Below are positions 25,901-38,778 of a stretch of DNA of 64,000 nt, in pieces (the stretch's first letter is position 1; each line of letters begins with the position of its first letter). The position numbers and the translations under genes were made by a program. This DNA comes from Aradus depressus (Eukaryota; Arthropoda; Insecta; Hemiptera; Aradidae): contig OY759224.1 of assembly GCA_963662175.1 (NCBI GenBank), forward strand, positions 34,977,489-35,041,488. Reading direction: 5' to 3'. The notes under the pieces were generated by a model. That model was given only the letters and a program-made list of their open reading frames with translations. It was not told the DNA's origin and did not search any database.

Positions 25901-28900
25901 AACACAACAGTTCATCTTTATATTTCATAATAGATGACAAATACGAAAATTTCCACCACAAAATATTATAATTGTGCGTTTTTATTATCTGTATGGCGTT
26001 AGGAACTGTCAAGGTGAATGATGCAGAGTTGTTTATTTTACTTCTTCTGTAGTTCATAAATATCAGTGCTGGCTGGGGTCGCCACTTCAGTGACGTGTCA
26101 CATACACGACACCATAGCACTCTACTGGACACAAACTCACAACACCTTCACTACACACATCCACTCAAGTCATTATAAGGCCCTGAAGAAGAAAATAAAT
26201 AGTTTTCGAAACGTTGGACAAATTTTGAATTTTCTTTTAGACGACAGAACCTCGAATTCCTTCTACACTGAAAAGATACTGTCGACTCTATTAATCATTA
26301 TATTATATAGCAGTAATACCCGGCGTTGCCCGGGGAACTTTGACTTTTCTCCCGATATCTCCTATAAGGCTATTCAGTTTCTCGACAGTACATTCATGAT
26401 GTTATAATTTTCAATTATTCATACGGAATAAGGCTTATAGTCCTTCAACTGTAGTAACGCTAGCTTTGGAGCTGAAACTAATTTATTCAAAAAGATTTCT
26501 CATTAATCGTTGCAATGGTTTTTGAGTTACAAAGATTGCGTGAGTGGATGCTGGGATGGACCAGGGGTTGATTAAAAAATAGACCTTAACCTTCCGGTAG
26601 ATAAAACTTATCTATTCAAAAAGATTCCTCATTAACCATTGCAGTGGTTTTTGAGTTACAAAGATTGCGTGGGTGGATGCTGGGATGGACCAGATATTGA
26701 GGTACTAATACGCCTATAACCTTCCACAGACGATGACGAACAAATTTAAAAAAAATTAATCAAATCCATCAAGCCGTTCGTGAGTTATAGCGGTACAACG
26801 CACAGACATTTTCAGCTTTATATGAGTCGCCCATTTCCAAAGCCCGCTCTGTCCAGTACAACTCGTTTTGAGATAATGGCTAAAAACTGTTACATCCACT
26901 TGGAAACGAGCTAGAAACGTGATTTTTTTTTTCTAATTTTTTCGTCAACCCCTTTTTTCGTTCTATGAAACCCCTGCACTTCACAGCTTAATAATGTTTC
27001 TTGAAACGCAGAAAGTAGGATGGACATAGTGGGTTTTGAAACAGTAAGGGTGACAAAGTGGATTTAGGAAAAGTTAATAATGGACAAAGTGGGTTAGGTG
27101 GAAAAAAATGCGTGATTCAAGACAATGATCATTCCTTTTTATTTCAGCAATAAAATATTTATTTACATATTCTTATTTTCAAATAATACATATTTTTTAT
27201 AAAATTTACAAATTGTCTCAAAGAATAAAAAGTTCTAAAAAGTAAAATTAGAGGTAGGTTTTCAGAATTCCTATTCAACCCTTTCTCGCCACATTCACTT
27301 CTTTTGGTATTTAAAAAATTCAGATTCGTGTATAATAGCATCTGCATCTTGCTCATCGTCTAGTTGGTTAGGCACAGCGACACCTTCGAGGACCACAATT
27401 TCTTCTACGTCTTCTTCTTGATGCTCTTCTTCCCCCAAGTTTCCGTCACAGTTGTCAAATGCTCATTAGCACGAAAAACGATGTTGTTGTAGTAAATTAA
27501 CCGTGGATCTTCAGTCCAATCGCTGCCGAAATGCTTGGTTAGGAGATTCTGGACATCTTCAATTTTTTTCGGGTTCATAGGTTTCCCTTTGGGAATCAAT
27601 TCGACATTCCGAATAATCCCAAACCTCCTTGTTTTTTTTAAAATAGATTTTCCTTTTCCGAGGTCAGATTGGTATGCTGGCTCCCCTCTCACCATAGGCA
27701 CTCTGGTCTTTTTGGAGACTGTCACCACTATCCTCTTACACTGGTTGAATTGGAAATGCCAATCTGTCGTTTTCTTGACAACTTCCTTCATATGCTTCTT
27801 TCTTCCCTTTCCTGTTTCGGCTGGTAGTATTTTCCTCACAGACAAATTCAATTCATCAGCCATTATCGTTAAAAATACTCAAAAACTCAAGAGAAATTGA
27901 CAAAACAATAGCACAAAACCGACAACAACAAAGAGCGAAATGCGTCTTTTTTGGCGGACTGATAAGAATGGCACGCAGAGCTACCAAATCATCAAACTAA
28001 TAATTCTCTTTATTTCCTTTCTTCCTGACAGCATAGAACAAGAAAAAAAGTGGTTTCTATATTATATTATCTTGTATTATTTATCTTGTAAGATATTGAA
28101 AAAAAAACGGGTTCTATTCTAAACTTCTAGTTGCAAGAGGACAGAGTGAGTTTTGGAACTCTGAAGGTAAGGAGGATGTCAAATAGCAACAGACAAAGTG
28201 AGTTTTGTTCCTGGTTGGACGAAGTGGGTTATGGAACTGTAAAGCCAGTTGACAAAGTGAGTTTTGGAACTCAACCCACATTTCATCAGCTGTTTTAAAT
28301 ATCACAGAGTGAGTTTAGCTAAAAACCGATTTCACCATCGCATTCTACGCTATCGATTTAGTAAAAATTGATACCTAACTCATTTTTTGAAAAAATTGAC
28401 AAAGTGGCCTTTGGAAATGGGCGGCTCATATATATTATATAATCCTATTCATATAAATTACAATGTTTTTAAAATTTAAATGAGCTTCCAGCTGATTTGG
28501 CAGTAACTTCGTCTGCTTTAGGAATTAATACTGATCCTACATTTAAAATGTGATTCTAATAATTTTTCACATAAAGAGCTTCTCAATCTATTTGAAATAA
28601 TTTTCCATTTTGAAAAAACAACAACTCACAATTAGCATGCATGATAGTATGCACACATATTTATATTATCTGGGAGGTAAAGAAACTTAAGCACGCCGTC
28701 CTTCGGCGTTGGTAAGCCGTTAAGCGATGGTAAGCCTGTACAGGTAGGTACTCGTTAAAGACCCTCTACCCTAGGTGAATAAACATTTGGTACTCCCATA
28801 GTAAATGTCGACCAGTGTGACAAAAGAGCGCTCTGGTAGTAGGCGATATGACCTAGTAGTTAAAGCCAGGGCGTGAGTCATAATAACTAACTAACATATT

Positions 28901-31900
28901 TATATGTTATGTATTAGAAAAATTACTTGAATGCATATTATGGGAATTTTTAAAACGTATCTCCGAGAAATCTTTAGGAACCTGCTTAGTTCCTGTTTAC
29001 CATTTGTTCCACTGCCATGCCACTAATTTATTTAGAGTGGGAGTGGCGCGGGGTTGGTTTGGATCCCCCCTCAGTCAGTCCACCAGTGAAGTAATCATGA
29101 TTAATGTTGTTAAACATTCCATTGTTTATAATAATTGGTTTGTATGTTTAGATAAACCGCAGTGTAAGAAGTGCGCCAAAGCTCTTCAAGAACTTGAGAA
29201 TATAGATGATGAGGCGGACCAGCTTGGAATAGGTTTTGTCAAAATATCTGACGAAAAATTGGCCGACGAATACAACCTTGGAGAACTACCGAAACTTGTC
29301 TACTACAGACATCAGATACCTATCATTTACGAAAGTAAGTATACATTTCCTTTCAGATTCTGCATCTGAATACTTTTAGGCTGACGATCGAACGCATTAT
29401 AAAAATAAATCGGTCAAGTGCAATTCCGATCGCATATAGAAGGTTCCATAGAAAAATTATTTAAAAATACTGACTAGAAAAGTGTCAGTGAATACTACCC
29501 AAAATTATTGTAGTTTACTGGACATAAATGACCCAAAAATATGGAAAATGTCTTTATTTTATTTTGGTCAGCATTTTCGAACCCTTAAACTGAAATATTT
29601 CTCTTTCAAAATCGCAGCTCTCCAACGATGTCTGTATTATTTATTTATGTCGAGGGACAAGCTTTTTCTCATCATATGTTCTTATTTTCTCACTATCCGA
29701 AAAAACCATCAACCCAAAATTCCATCTTGACAATTTTTTGTTCAATTTACAGGTAAAATATGCTAGGCGCAATGTTTCATAAAAATCCGCCCAGTATAAG
29801 TGAGTGTAAACCACGCTTCAAAAATTGATATGAAAACAGGAGCAGACCGAGGTACCTTAAAAATTTCACTCCAAAACCTTCAAGGATTTCCTGACGCCTG
29901 TCATTATGATATCATCAGCTGTATGGTTACTCTTTTATGATTCCCATATTCCTATTTCCTTTTGAGAGATACTGTGACAGACTTGCAATAATCTCCACGG
30001 TCTTTGGGTTTTTGTAAGATTTTGAGCGCCAAGACTAATGTTTTCGTTTGTGTATCTGTGCAGACGAATTGACCCGGGAGGAGGACGTGCTGGAGTGGCT
30101 GGTCCAGAACAAGTCTACAGGAGATGAAGATGATGTGATTGAGGATGTCACTGCCAAGACACTGGGCACACTCATCGGATCCATTGACAACCTGGTCGTC
30201 CTCTTTTGTAAGTACACCTCCCTTCCTCAAGTCTCTCCCATCCACCGTCCCCTCTTTCTTGAGGGGAGGACGTGCTGGAGTGGCTGGTCCAGAACAAGTC
30301 TACAGGAGATGAAGATGATGTGATTGAGAATATCACTGCCAAGACACTGGGCACACTCATCGGATCCATTGACAACCTTGTCGTCCTCTTTGGTAAGTAC
30401 ACCTCCCTTCCTCAAGTCTCTCCCATCCACCATACCCTCTTTCTTGGGGGGTAGGCGTGCTGGAATGGCTGGACCAGAACAAGTCACAGCAGATGAAGAC
30501 ATCTCTCTAAATAAATGAACGCTGGGGAACAAATGCAATTTTTTCGAGTATAACGATAACAAGTATCATTTATTATAATCACAGCTGCACAAATTCACTG
30601 ATATTTATTTTTATTATTATTTTTTTTGGATTTAGGGGATCAAAGTATGAAACTCTGAAGAAAACGCAACCTCTAATTTTCTGTTTGGTTTCAGACGATA
30701 ACGATGACGAGGATTCGATGCAGGTACTTGAAGAACTGGAGAAAATCGATGATGATTGTGACAAACATGGCATTCAGTTCGTTAAAATCGACGATGCGGG
30801 GGTGGCCAAAGACTACGGCATTGATCAAATCCCATCCATTGTCTACTTCGAAAAACAAATACCTAACCTTTACGATGGTAACTATCAGACAACTGTATTT
30901 CTTGTGTGATGATACCAGAAGATAATTTTAGATTTTAGTGGTGCTTTTTCCGGATACCATTTGCGATAATGTCCATAAAGGTATCCCCAAAAAGAGGAGA
31001 TAGATAGAGATTTTGCCAGACCATCACTTTCATAAAAACATTTCTCCTTAAATAATATATTTTCAGATTAAGTTGAATAATTAGAATCAATTCTGAGAAA
31101 CTTGGCTTCACATAACTATTGTTTGTTTCTTCTTGTGATTCATGCCACAGCTTTCACTATGATGTCTTATAGCCTACTACCAGATCGCTCTTCTGGCGAT
31201 TTTATCAGTTAAAAAAAAAAAAGTCGGTGGATCACTGGCAGTGTACAACCCCATCTCGAATTATGTAATCAACAAGATTTTATGCACCCCTACCTCCTTT
31301 TCGGTCAATCTGACTGAAAATCAACAAGTGTCTTACTCAGAGAATTATTTTCTGAAATATGTAGTTATTGGAGATTTTGAGTTATGTAGGTTACATGTTT
31401 GTTTACGTTTCTTAAGTTGAGGAAGTACTTACGTTTCTTAAGACCGCAATCTTGGTATTTATTATTCATCTACGGAACCCTCAAATGTGTGATCTGATTA
31501 CAATTCTCTCTATTATTTCTCTATGATACATTTCATGAAACATTCCTTTAAATATATTCTTTTCTCAAGGTGACATAGAAAACGAGGATGAGATTCTGGA
31601 ATGGCTGATCGCACAACTGGAGAAAGATGAAATTGAAGACGTTACTGATGAAATGTTGGACAAGTTAGTCAAAGATGGAAAAACATTAGCTGTTTTATTT
31701 TGTATGTCCACTCTTTCAATTCAAGTATTTTTTTAAATTATTATTTCAATTTTATTATTATTATAGAGGGGCGTAGCCAGGGGGAATGGCCCCTCCTGGC
31801 CAGAGCAATAAAACAAGTTAAAAATTAAATAAACTAAAAAAATTGTTTTTATTAAAAATGGATTGCTTGCAAGTTACCAATAGGAGATCTTCAAATTTCC

Positions 31901-34900
31901 CGTGCGTCTGATTCCTAAATCAGCAATCAGCTGTTACATAAATGTACATGTACAAAACAAGTCATATTACATGTATTTAAATATACATAAATTCCATCAT
32001 TTCATTTCCTCGATCAAAATCTTCATTTATGTTATAATTTATTCTCTTAAAGCTGATTTTACATGCACAGTAAAAATGCAAAGCGCAGCAGCAGCAGATG
32101 CACGCAATTGGCTGTAAGTCAGTTAATTCTAAAAGCACAGAAACCATCATAGCTTGCATTTGCTGCTGTTGCCTTCGCATTTTTGCTGCTCATGTAAAGT
32201 CAGCTTAAGTATTACAGTCAGTGGTTACCTCAGGGGAAGTTTCTAGGGGTCCGAGTCTCATAGAAAGTCTACAGCGCTAACCATGGAAACTGTCATGGAT
32301 TTTTAATTTGTAACTCCACACAAGAGAACAAGGTGTTACATATTTAAAATAATTTTCAAACACTCTTAAAAATCAATATGAACTAAAAATTGTTAAAATA
32401 GACTACTTATTTTAACATTTTCGCTGTCTGGGAGCTATAAAACCTTTTTAACTTCAATATTTAAGCAAATTATAATAGATTAATTAAATATCTCCAAACT
32501 TTCCCAAATATGATGTTTACATAGCTTGTCAATCTCTACAATCCATTATACCACGCCATATTGCCGAAGCGACATTTTACGTTTCCAATCTCACACTATA
32601 TAAGTAATGACCTTAACATCCCATTTGTACCCTCTCTTAGCACGATACGCTATAAGAATTTCCACACCAAACTCCATCATCATGCCAACCCACTTATTGA
32701 ACAATTATCCAAAAACACTTCCCCCATAAATCCACCACGACGCCTCAAGTGGACATGACAGAGGAACCTACTCCAGGACTAGCCTGGACTCCTCTTCGGG
32801 GACATAATATGATGACAAAATACATGTGAATATGTACAAAAAATATAAACAACAAACATAGGTTTCATCTTCCATATGCCCTTATGGTTTAAGTAAGAAG
32901 GTGAAATGTATCCCACAAAGTTGTTCAAGTTGATAATTACCAGCGGTATTAATATACAACCTTCACCGAATTTTTTAATATGTATGTTTCTTTCAACGTG
33001 CAGTTTTGTTTTATACATACCTAGGTTAGAAGATGTCTAACATGAGTTATTTTGTATATGTTATAGATGATAATAATGATAGAAAATCGCAGAAAGTTTT
33101 AAACGAACTGGAAAATATAGATGACGAATGCGATACGCTGGGTATAACTTTTGTTAAACTGGACAACGTGGACGAAGCCAAGGAGTATGGAATAGAGAAG
33201 GTTCCTTCTTTGATGTATTTTGAAAAGGGTATCCCAACTATTTACGAAGGTAACTTTTTTTTTATCATACATTATTCATATCCAAAAATTTGAGATAAAT
33301 GTCGCAATGTAGTACTTCCCAGCATGAATTGCTATTTGTAATAAATTACGTTTCCGCTCTCCCTCTACATTACCCTTCTTCTTTGGTTCATATGGCTGAA
33401 AATCGATACATGTCTTCATGTGGACTTCTCAATCCACATATCGCACCCCCCCTTCAGAAGTGACATAACTCAAAATTCGTCAATTTTTGGTTTATGTCGC
33501 AAATGAGGTAAGAAAAATGATTTCTTTATTCAGGAAAAACGACACTTCTCGGGTTCCAATAGATTAGAAACTAGGAAGAAAAACGTACGAGCCCTCATTA
33601 CTTCAAAATAGTTATTTCAAATTACAGTAATTTTTCCGTGTCGTTTTACAGGCATTCATGATTTTTGATTTGTGTCACTTCTGAAGCAGGGGTGCGATAT
33701 ATTAATTTCTTGATAATTCGCGAGTTATTAGGGTTTTGGAGTCCCCCCCCCCCCCCCCTCCCCCCCAACTCACCTTACTCTAGAAGCGATATAAATTTTC
33801 GAGTCGATATATTCATACTCATTGTACTTGCCCGTGGGGTTGCGAACTAACCGGTCATATCACGTTACTAACCTTGCGACTCTGGGTAACTTATTGCTTA
33901 TTTTGTATATCTAGTCTACGCCATTTTTTGTTTTTTATTTAAGGTAATTTGGAAGACGAAGAGAAGGTGCTGGCCTGGATGGAGCGTCAACAAAAGAGCG
34001 ATGAAATAGAAGACATCACTGATGAAATGCTCGATATGATTATATCAAAAATGAGCCATGTAGCTGTTTTATTTTGTAAGTTGTTATCATTCATTTTTAT
34101 TTAGATAATATGTATTTTTCTTGAAGAATTTTGGGGGAAGGAAATAATAATTTGTATGGTTTTATCTTTACCAGATGACAAAGATCAAAAGAAAAGCCAG
34201 AAGGTTTTACAAGAATTGGAAAATATCGATGATGAATGCGATCAAAACAATATAGCTTTTGTTAAAATAGACAACGACGAAGAAGCAAAGGAATATGGCA
34301 TCGATTCTCTACCAACCCTTATATTTTTCGAAAAACGAATCCCACATATTTATGAAGGTAAATCAATTAAGTTTTTTTTTTTCAATTGTTAGCATTTTTT
34401 ATGATACAGCTCTCAATATGGTGGGAAATTTCGCTTGAGCAAGACAATATTTTAAACCATTCTTTCTAAAGCTAACAGAGCAATACATTATTCATTATTC
34501 ATTTACCAGGAGACCTGATGAAGGAAGATGAACTGTTGAGCTGGCTGATTCACCAGAAGCGACACAGTGAGATCCCAGAAGTGACTGACGAGATGATAGA
34601 GAAACTCATCGAGTCCGAACCATATCTGGCAGTCATCTTCTGTAAGTTATTGTCGTAATATTTGATAATGCAAAAAAACAGAGCCACATAATCAGATGTT
34701 TGTCGAACTTTCATGAACATTTTAACATTAACACGCTCAATGTGTTCTTTCAGCCCCATGTTAGCTAAGTCTGGTCTTTTTGAGAGGTTCGAAGCCCGAA
34801 AAATGGTATATTAGAAAAAGTTCAATCCTAGAATTGGACAAATTATTCGACCCATTGCCGAATTCGGAGTTTGCTCCCAGTATATGCAATTTTACAAAAA

Positions 34901-35641
34901 AATAATTGAAATATAAATAAATAACTCTTGTTTCTGTATTTCAGATGATAAAGATGACAACCAAGATATTCGAGTATTAAATGAACTGGAGAATATTGAT
35001 GATGAACTCGAGAAAGAAGGGATCGTTATAGTTCGAATTGACAACGATGCGGAAGCTAAGGAGTTGGGCATCGATCATCTTCCCACCCTCGTCTATTTCG
35101 AAAATAAAATACCTGCCATATATGAAGGTAAACAATGTGAAGGTTGAGTTGACAGGTCGATGTGAATCTGTCAAACTTTAGGAGCATACATGAACAGATT
35201 AATAAAGCAACGAAGAATACTTGCAGTAATCACTTCCTTAAAAATCACATCAAAAAAACTGAAAATCGGAAGTTATGACATATTTCTATTATCAATTCTC
35301 CAAAACAATTGCTGCTTCTCATAAAGTTTTATAACATTCAATGTCGAAAAAAAAATTTCCTCTTTTTGTATAATTTGTGTATGCAGCTTTTGTTTGTCAT
35401 CATCATTCTGGGTTTGATCTAATAATTTTCTTTATAATAAATTGAAGTTGTTTAACTAAACAATCAGAATATAGTTTCATATCGTCTTCAATTCTAAAGA
35501 CGTTTTGTTTGGAAACTCCAAACGAACAAAACCATGTACGGTGAGAACCGAAGACTTCTGAGGCCACACACGTTTAGCCATAACATTCAAAATGCCTTGC
35601 AGTGGTGTCCAAAAATGTTATTCTGGGGGCATGATAGCAAT

Positions 35642-35674
<33 letters not shown>

Positions 35675-38600
35675 GAGAGAGAAAATATTTTTTGTATTAA
35701 CAGCATTGAGTGGTTTATCATTGGCGATGCCATTCCATAAATTTAACGTGTAAATGATTAGTGTGCCATTTTATGGGCCTGAGAGGGGTTTTCCGTAGCT
35801 GAATGTTTAATGTAATTTTTACCGTTTTTAATAACCAACGTAATTATTACACCCAATTTCAGTCACTGGCAACATCGGGTGAACGTGCTAGTTTATTATA
35901 ATATCTGATTTGTTGTTTGAAGTAAGATATTTTTATAAAACCTCCCTCCTAGGTGAACTGCTGAACGAGGAAGAAGTGCTAAGCTGGCTGATAGAACAGA
36001 AGGAAACAGCGACGATTGAGGAGGTGACCGACGAAATACTCAAAGACCTTATCAACGAACACGAATACGTTGTAGTCTACTTCAGTAAGTATCACTCCAG
36101 TCACTATTATTCTATAAGCCGCTGATGACGTATGTCTTATCCTCCTGAAGGAAATGATTGAAAAGGCTTTACGAAGGGTTTTATTCCTCCTGCTTCTACT
36201 ATCTTCAAATTGTTATTCTGGTTGTTGAGCCGTCGAGCCTTTCTTTCTTGTTGTATTCTTAGTTCCTCAGAAATATAGGGGAAGTTAAACAAGCTGTCAG
36301 AAATATGATGTTAAATTTTTGAAGGAGGATGAGATTCTACCATTTCGTTATCGGAAAAGATGTTGACAACTAGATTCTGAAAAAAAAAAAATGTTTTATA
36401 AATTTTAAAACCTGTGTTTTTGTCGAGTTAGTAGATGCATTACAGCCCTTGCAGAGGGAAAGAGTGATGAAGGTGGCTAACATCAAGGGCAGTTATTCCA
36501 ACTAAAACAATTCACTAGTAAAAGTTGTACTTTAGAGGCAAAGAAACGTAGATCCATTTTATGTTAAAATCGATTTAATACTGTTCTCCGTACACCAAGA
36601 ACTCAAATCGCATAATGTCAAAGGGTCTTACCTCCGTTATTACTGATATCCTAAAACTTTAGTGGATACATAACATGTTTAACATTAATCAATATATTTG
36701 GAATTGGGGTCATTCAAAAAAAATCAATCAAAATCATTACCCACCTTGGACACACTCACTGGCTTTTGGTTATTGTATATCCACTCGTTTGCAGTTACAT
36801 TTGTGGTGGCCATCTTGGTTCATTTCTTGAACGTTTACTTGTTTTTGTGGATTATTATTATTATTTATTTTCCAGGTGGTCGCTGTGAGGAAGGGGAGAA
36901 GTGTGACAACATTCTGGACGAACTAGAGAACATTGATGACGAGCTGGACGAGTCTGGGATGGTTTTCGTCACCACTGAAGATACAGCCTTCGCTAAGAAG
37001 CAAGGCATCAAGTCGTTCCCATCACTTATTCTTTTCAGAAATAAAGAACCTATTCAGTACAAAGGTATTTATACATATTTATTTTTTAATTGACATTCGT
37101 GAATAGGATCGGACTGGCCTCCTTGGGGGCCCTCGGGCAAAGTCGCATAGAATTATATACCTTACTCATAATCCATGCGTATGAGTGTTTTGCATACAAA
37201 TTTCCATGCGATAAAAATAAACATTAAATTCAATAATATTGAACATTTCGTTAACGTATAACTTCTTGTAAGTAATTCAAAAGACTAATTGGAAAGATGG
37301 GCCCCCCGATTTCCAGCTCACAAACTCTGCGAAAACTAAACACTATACAAAACAATAGTGTGAGATTATGTTTAGGGAGCTTTAGAACCACTCCAGTCAA
37401 TGCGCTGTTGGCAGAAGCCGGGGAACCTCCTCTTCAAATTAGAAGAACATGGCTGACAGGAAAACGGCTGATAAAAATACTAGGAGACTCGTCGCATCCT
37501 TTACATGAGAACTACAGGTCGCAGCTGCACCATGGAGAGCAAGTCCCTCTGACCTCTCTTGTCTACGACACCCATCCCTTCACTGACATCTTGAAGAACA
37601 TTCCAGCCCACAAAGGTCTACCTGCATGGAGCCTTCAAGTACCACCGACCTCCATTCAACTTGATAGTGTTTATACTTTAGACAGTAGGAATCTCTCAAA
37701 ACAACACACTCCTCCAAACATTCTGTCCTCGATAGCGCAATCCGTTCTAGGCAACACCTACGCAAACTCCTACAAAATTTTCTCAGATGGCTCAAAACGT
37801 GACGAATATGCAGGCTCAGGTGTCTATGACCCGAAAAGAAACATCTACATAAAAAAAAACTGAACGAGAATTTTTCTGCTTACTCAGCTGAATTGATTGC
37901 GATTCTCGATGCTCTGGAATATGCTATTCACATACAGGATGATGTTGTTATTTTAACGGACTCAAAGTCCGCCATCCTCAGCTTAAACAACTTCCACCGG
38001 GCCAGGGGTCTCACCGATCACATTCTATGCCAAGTAGTTAATAGATTTATAACAAACAAAACAACGCATAAGATTGTGCTTCAGTGGATCCCCGGACACG
38101 TAGGCCTTCAGGGCAACGAACTGGCAGACTCCGCTGCCAAAGAAGCTGCAACAGATGTCGGTGAACATGCTCAAATACAGCTACCTCCACGAGATGCAAG
38201 ACGCTGTTTAAGGAAGGTTGTTATGCAGAACTGGCAACAAGCATACGTTGAAGAATCTACGTCAAAAGGAAGGGAGCACTATGCTGTTCAAAAGACGGTA
38301 GATCTAAAACCATGGTTCCAGGACATGGGCTTGCGTCGTCGGGAGGTAGTTGAGTTGAGCAGGCTTCGGACGAACCACGGGCGTGTCAACAGAAACCTCC
38401 ATATCATCAAGGTGACCAATAGTTCTCAGTGCGACCGGTGCGGCAGCACAGAGGATATGGACCACGTGATAATGAGGTGTCTGAAGTAGGAGGAGACGAG
38501 ACGAAAGTATGCAGACCTCAACCGGACGGACGCCCTGCAGGTTTGCCTCAAGAACCCCGTCAAAGACAAATATAAACAACTAACAGACTTTCTTCAGCAC

Positions 38601-38747
38601 ATTGAAATAGTCATTTTATTTATTTATTTTTTATTTATTTATTTATTTTTTCTTTACAATTCATTACTGTACTTATGATTTTTACTGTTGATTCCTTGTT
38701 GTTTTCACATGACAGTATAGCTTGTAATTGAGCTGTTGTCAATAAAA

Positions 38748-38778
<31 letters not shown>

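Larger units (their letters stand above)
26823..28428. mobile_element. 1.6-kb TIR transposon with subterminal repeats and one ORF
   Basis: The ends TGAGTCGCCCATTTCCAAAG and, reversed, TGAGCCGCCCATTTCCAAAG form inverted repeats of about 29 bases. TATA or TA flanks both sides. At least nine copies of a motif near GACAAAGTGGGTTTTGGAAC lie inside the two ends (three at 27020-27100, six at 28139-28415), all in the same orientation. These look like transposase-binding sites. The element is inserted in the Helitron start. Confidence 0.7.

Noticed and set aside
30952..31560. A further A or B exon between A3 and B3
   Set aside because: I searched for ENIDD, IYEG, VLxWL and VAVxF patterns in all frames by eye and found none; the stretch holds only a SINE fragment and AT-rich sequence.
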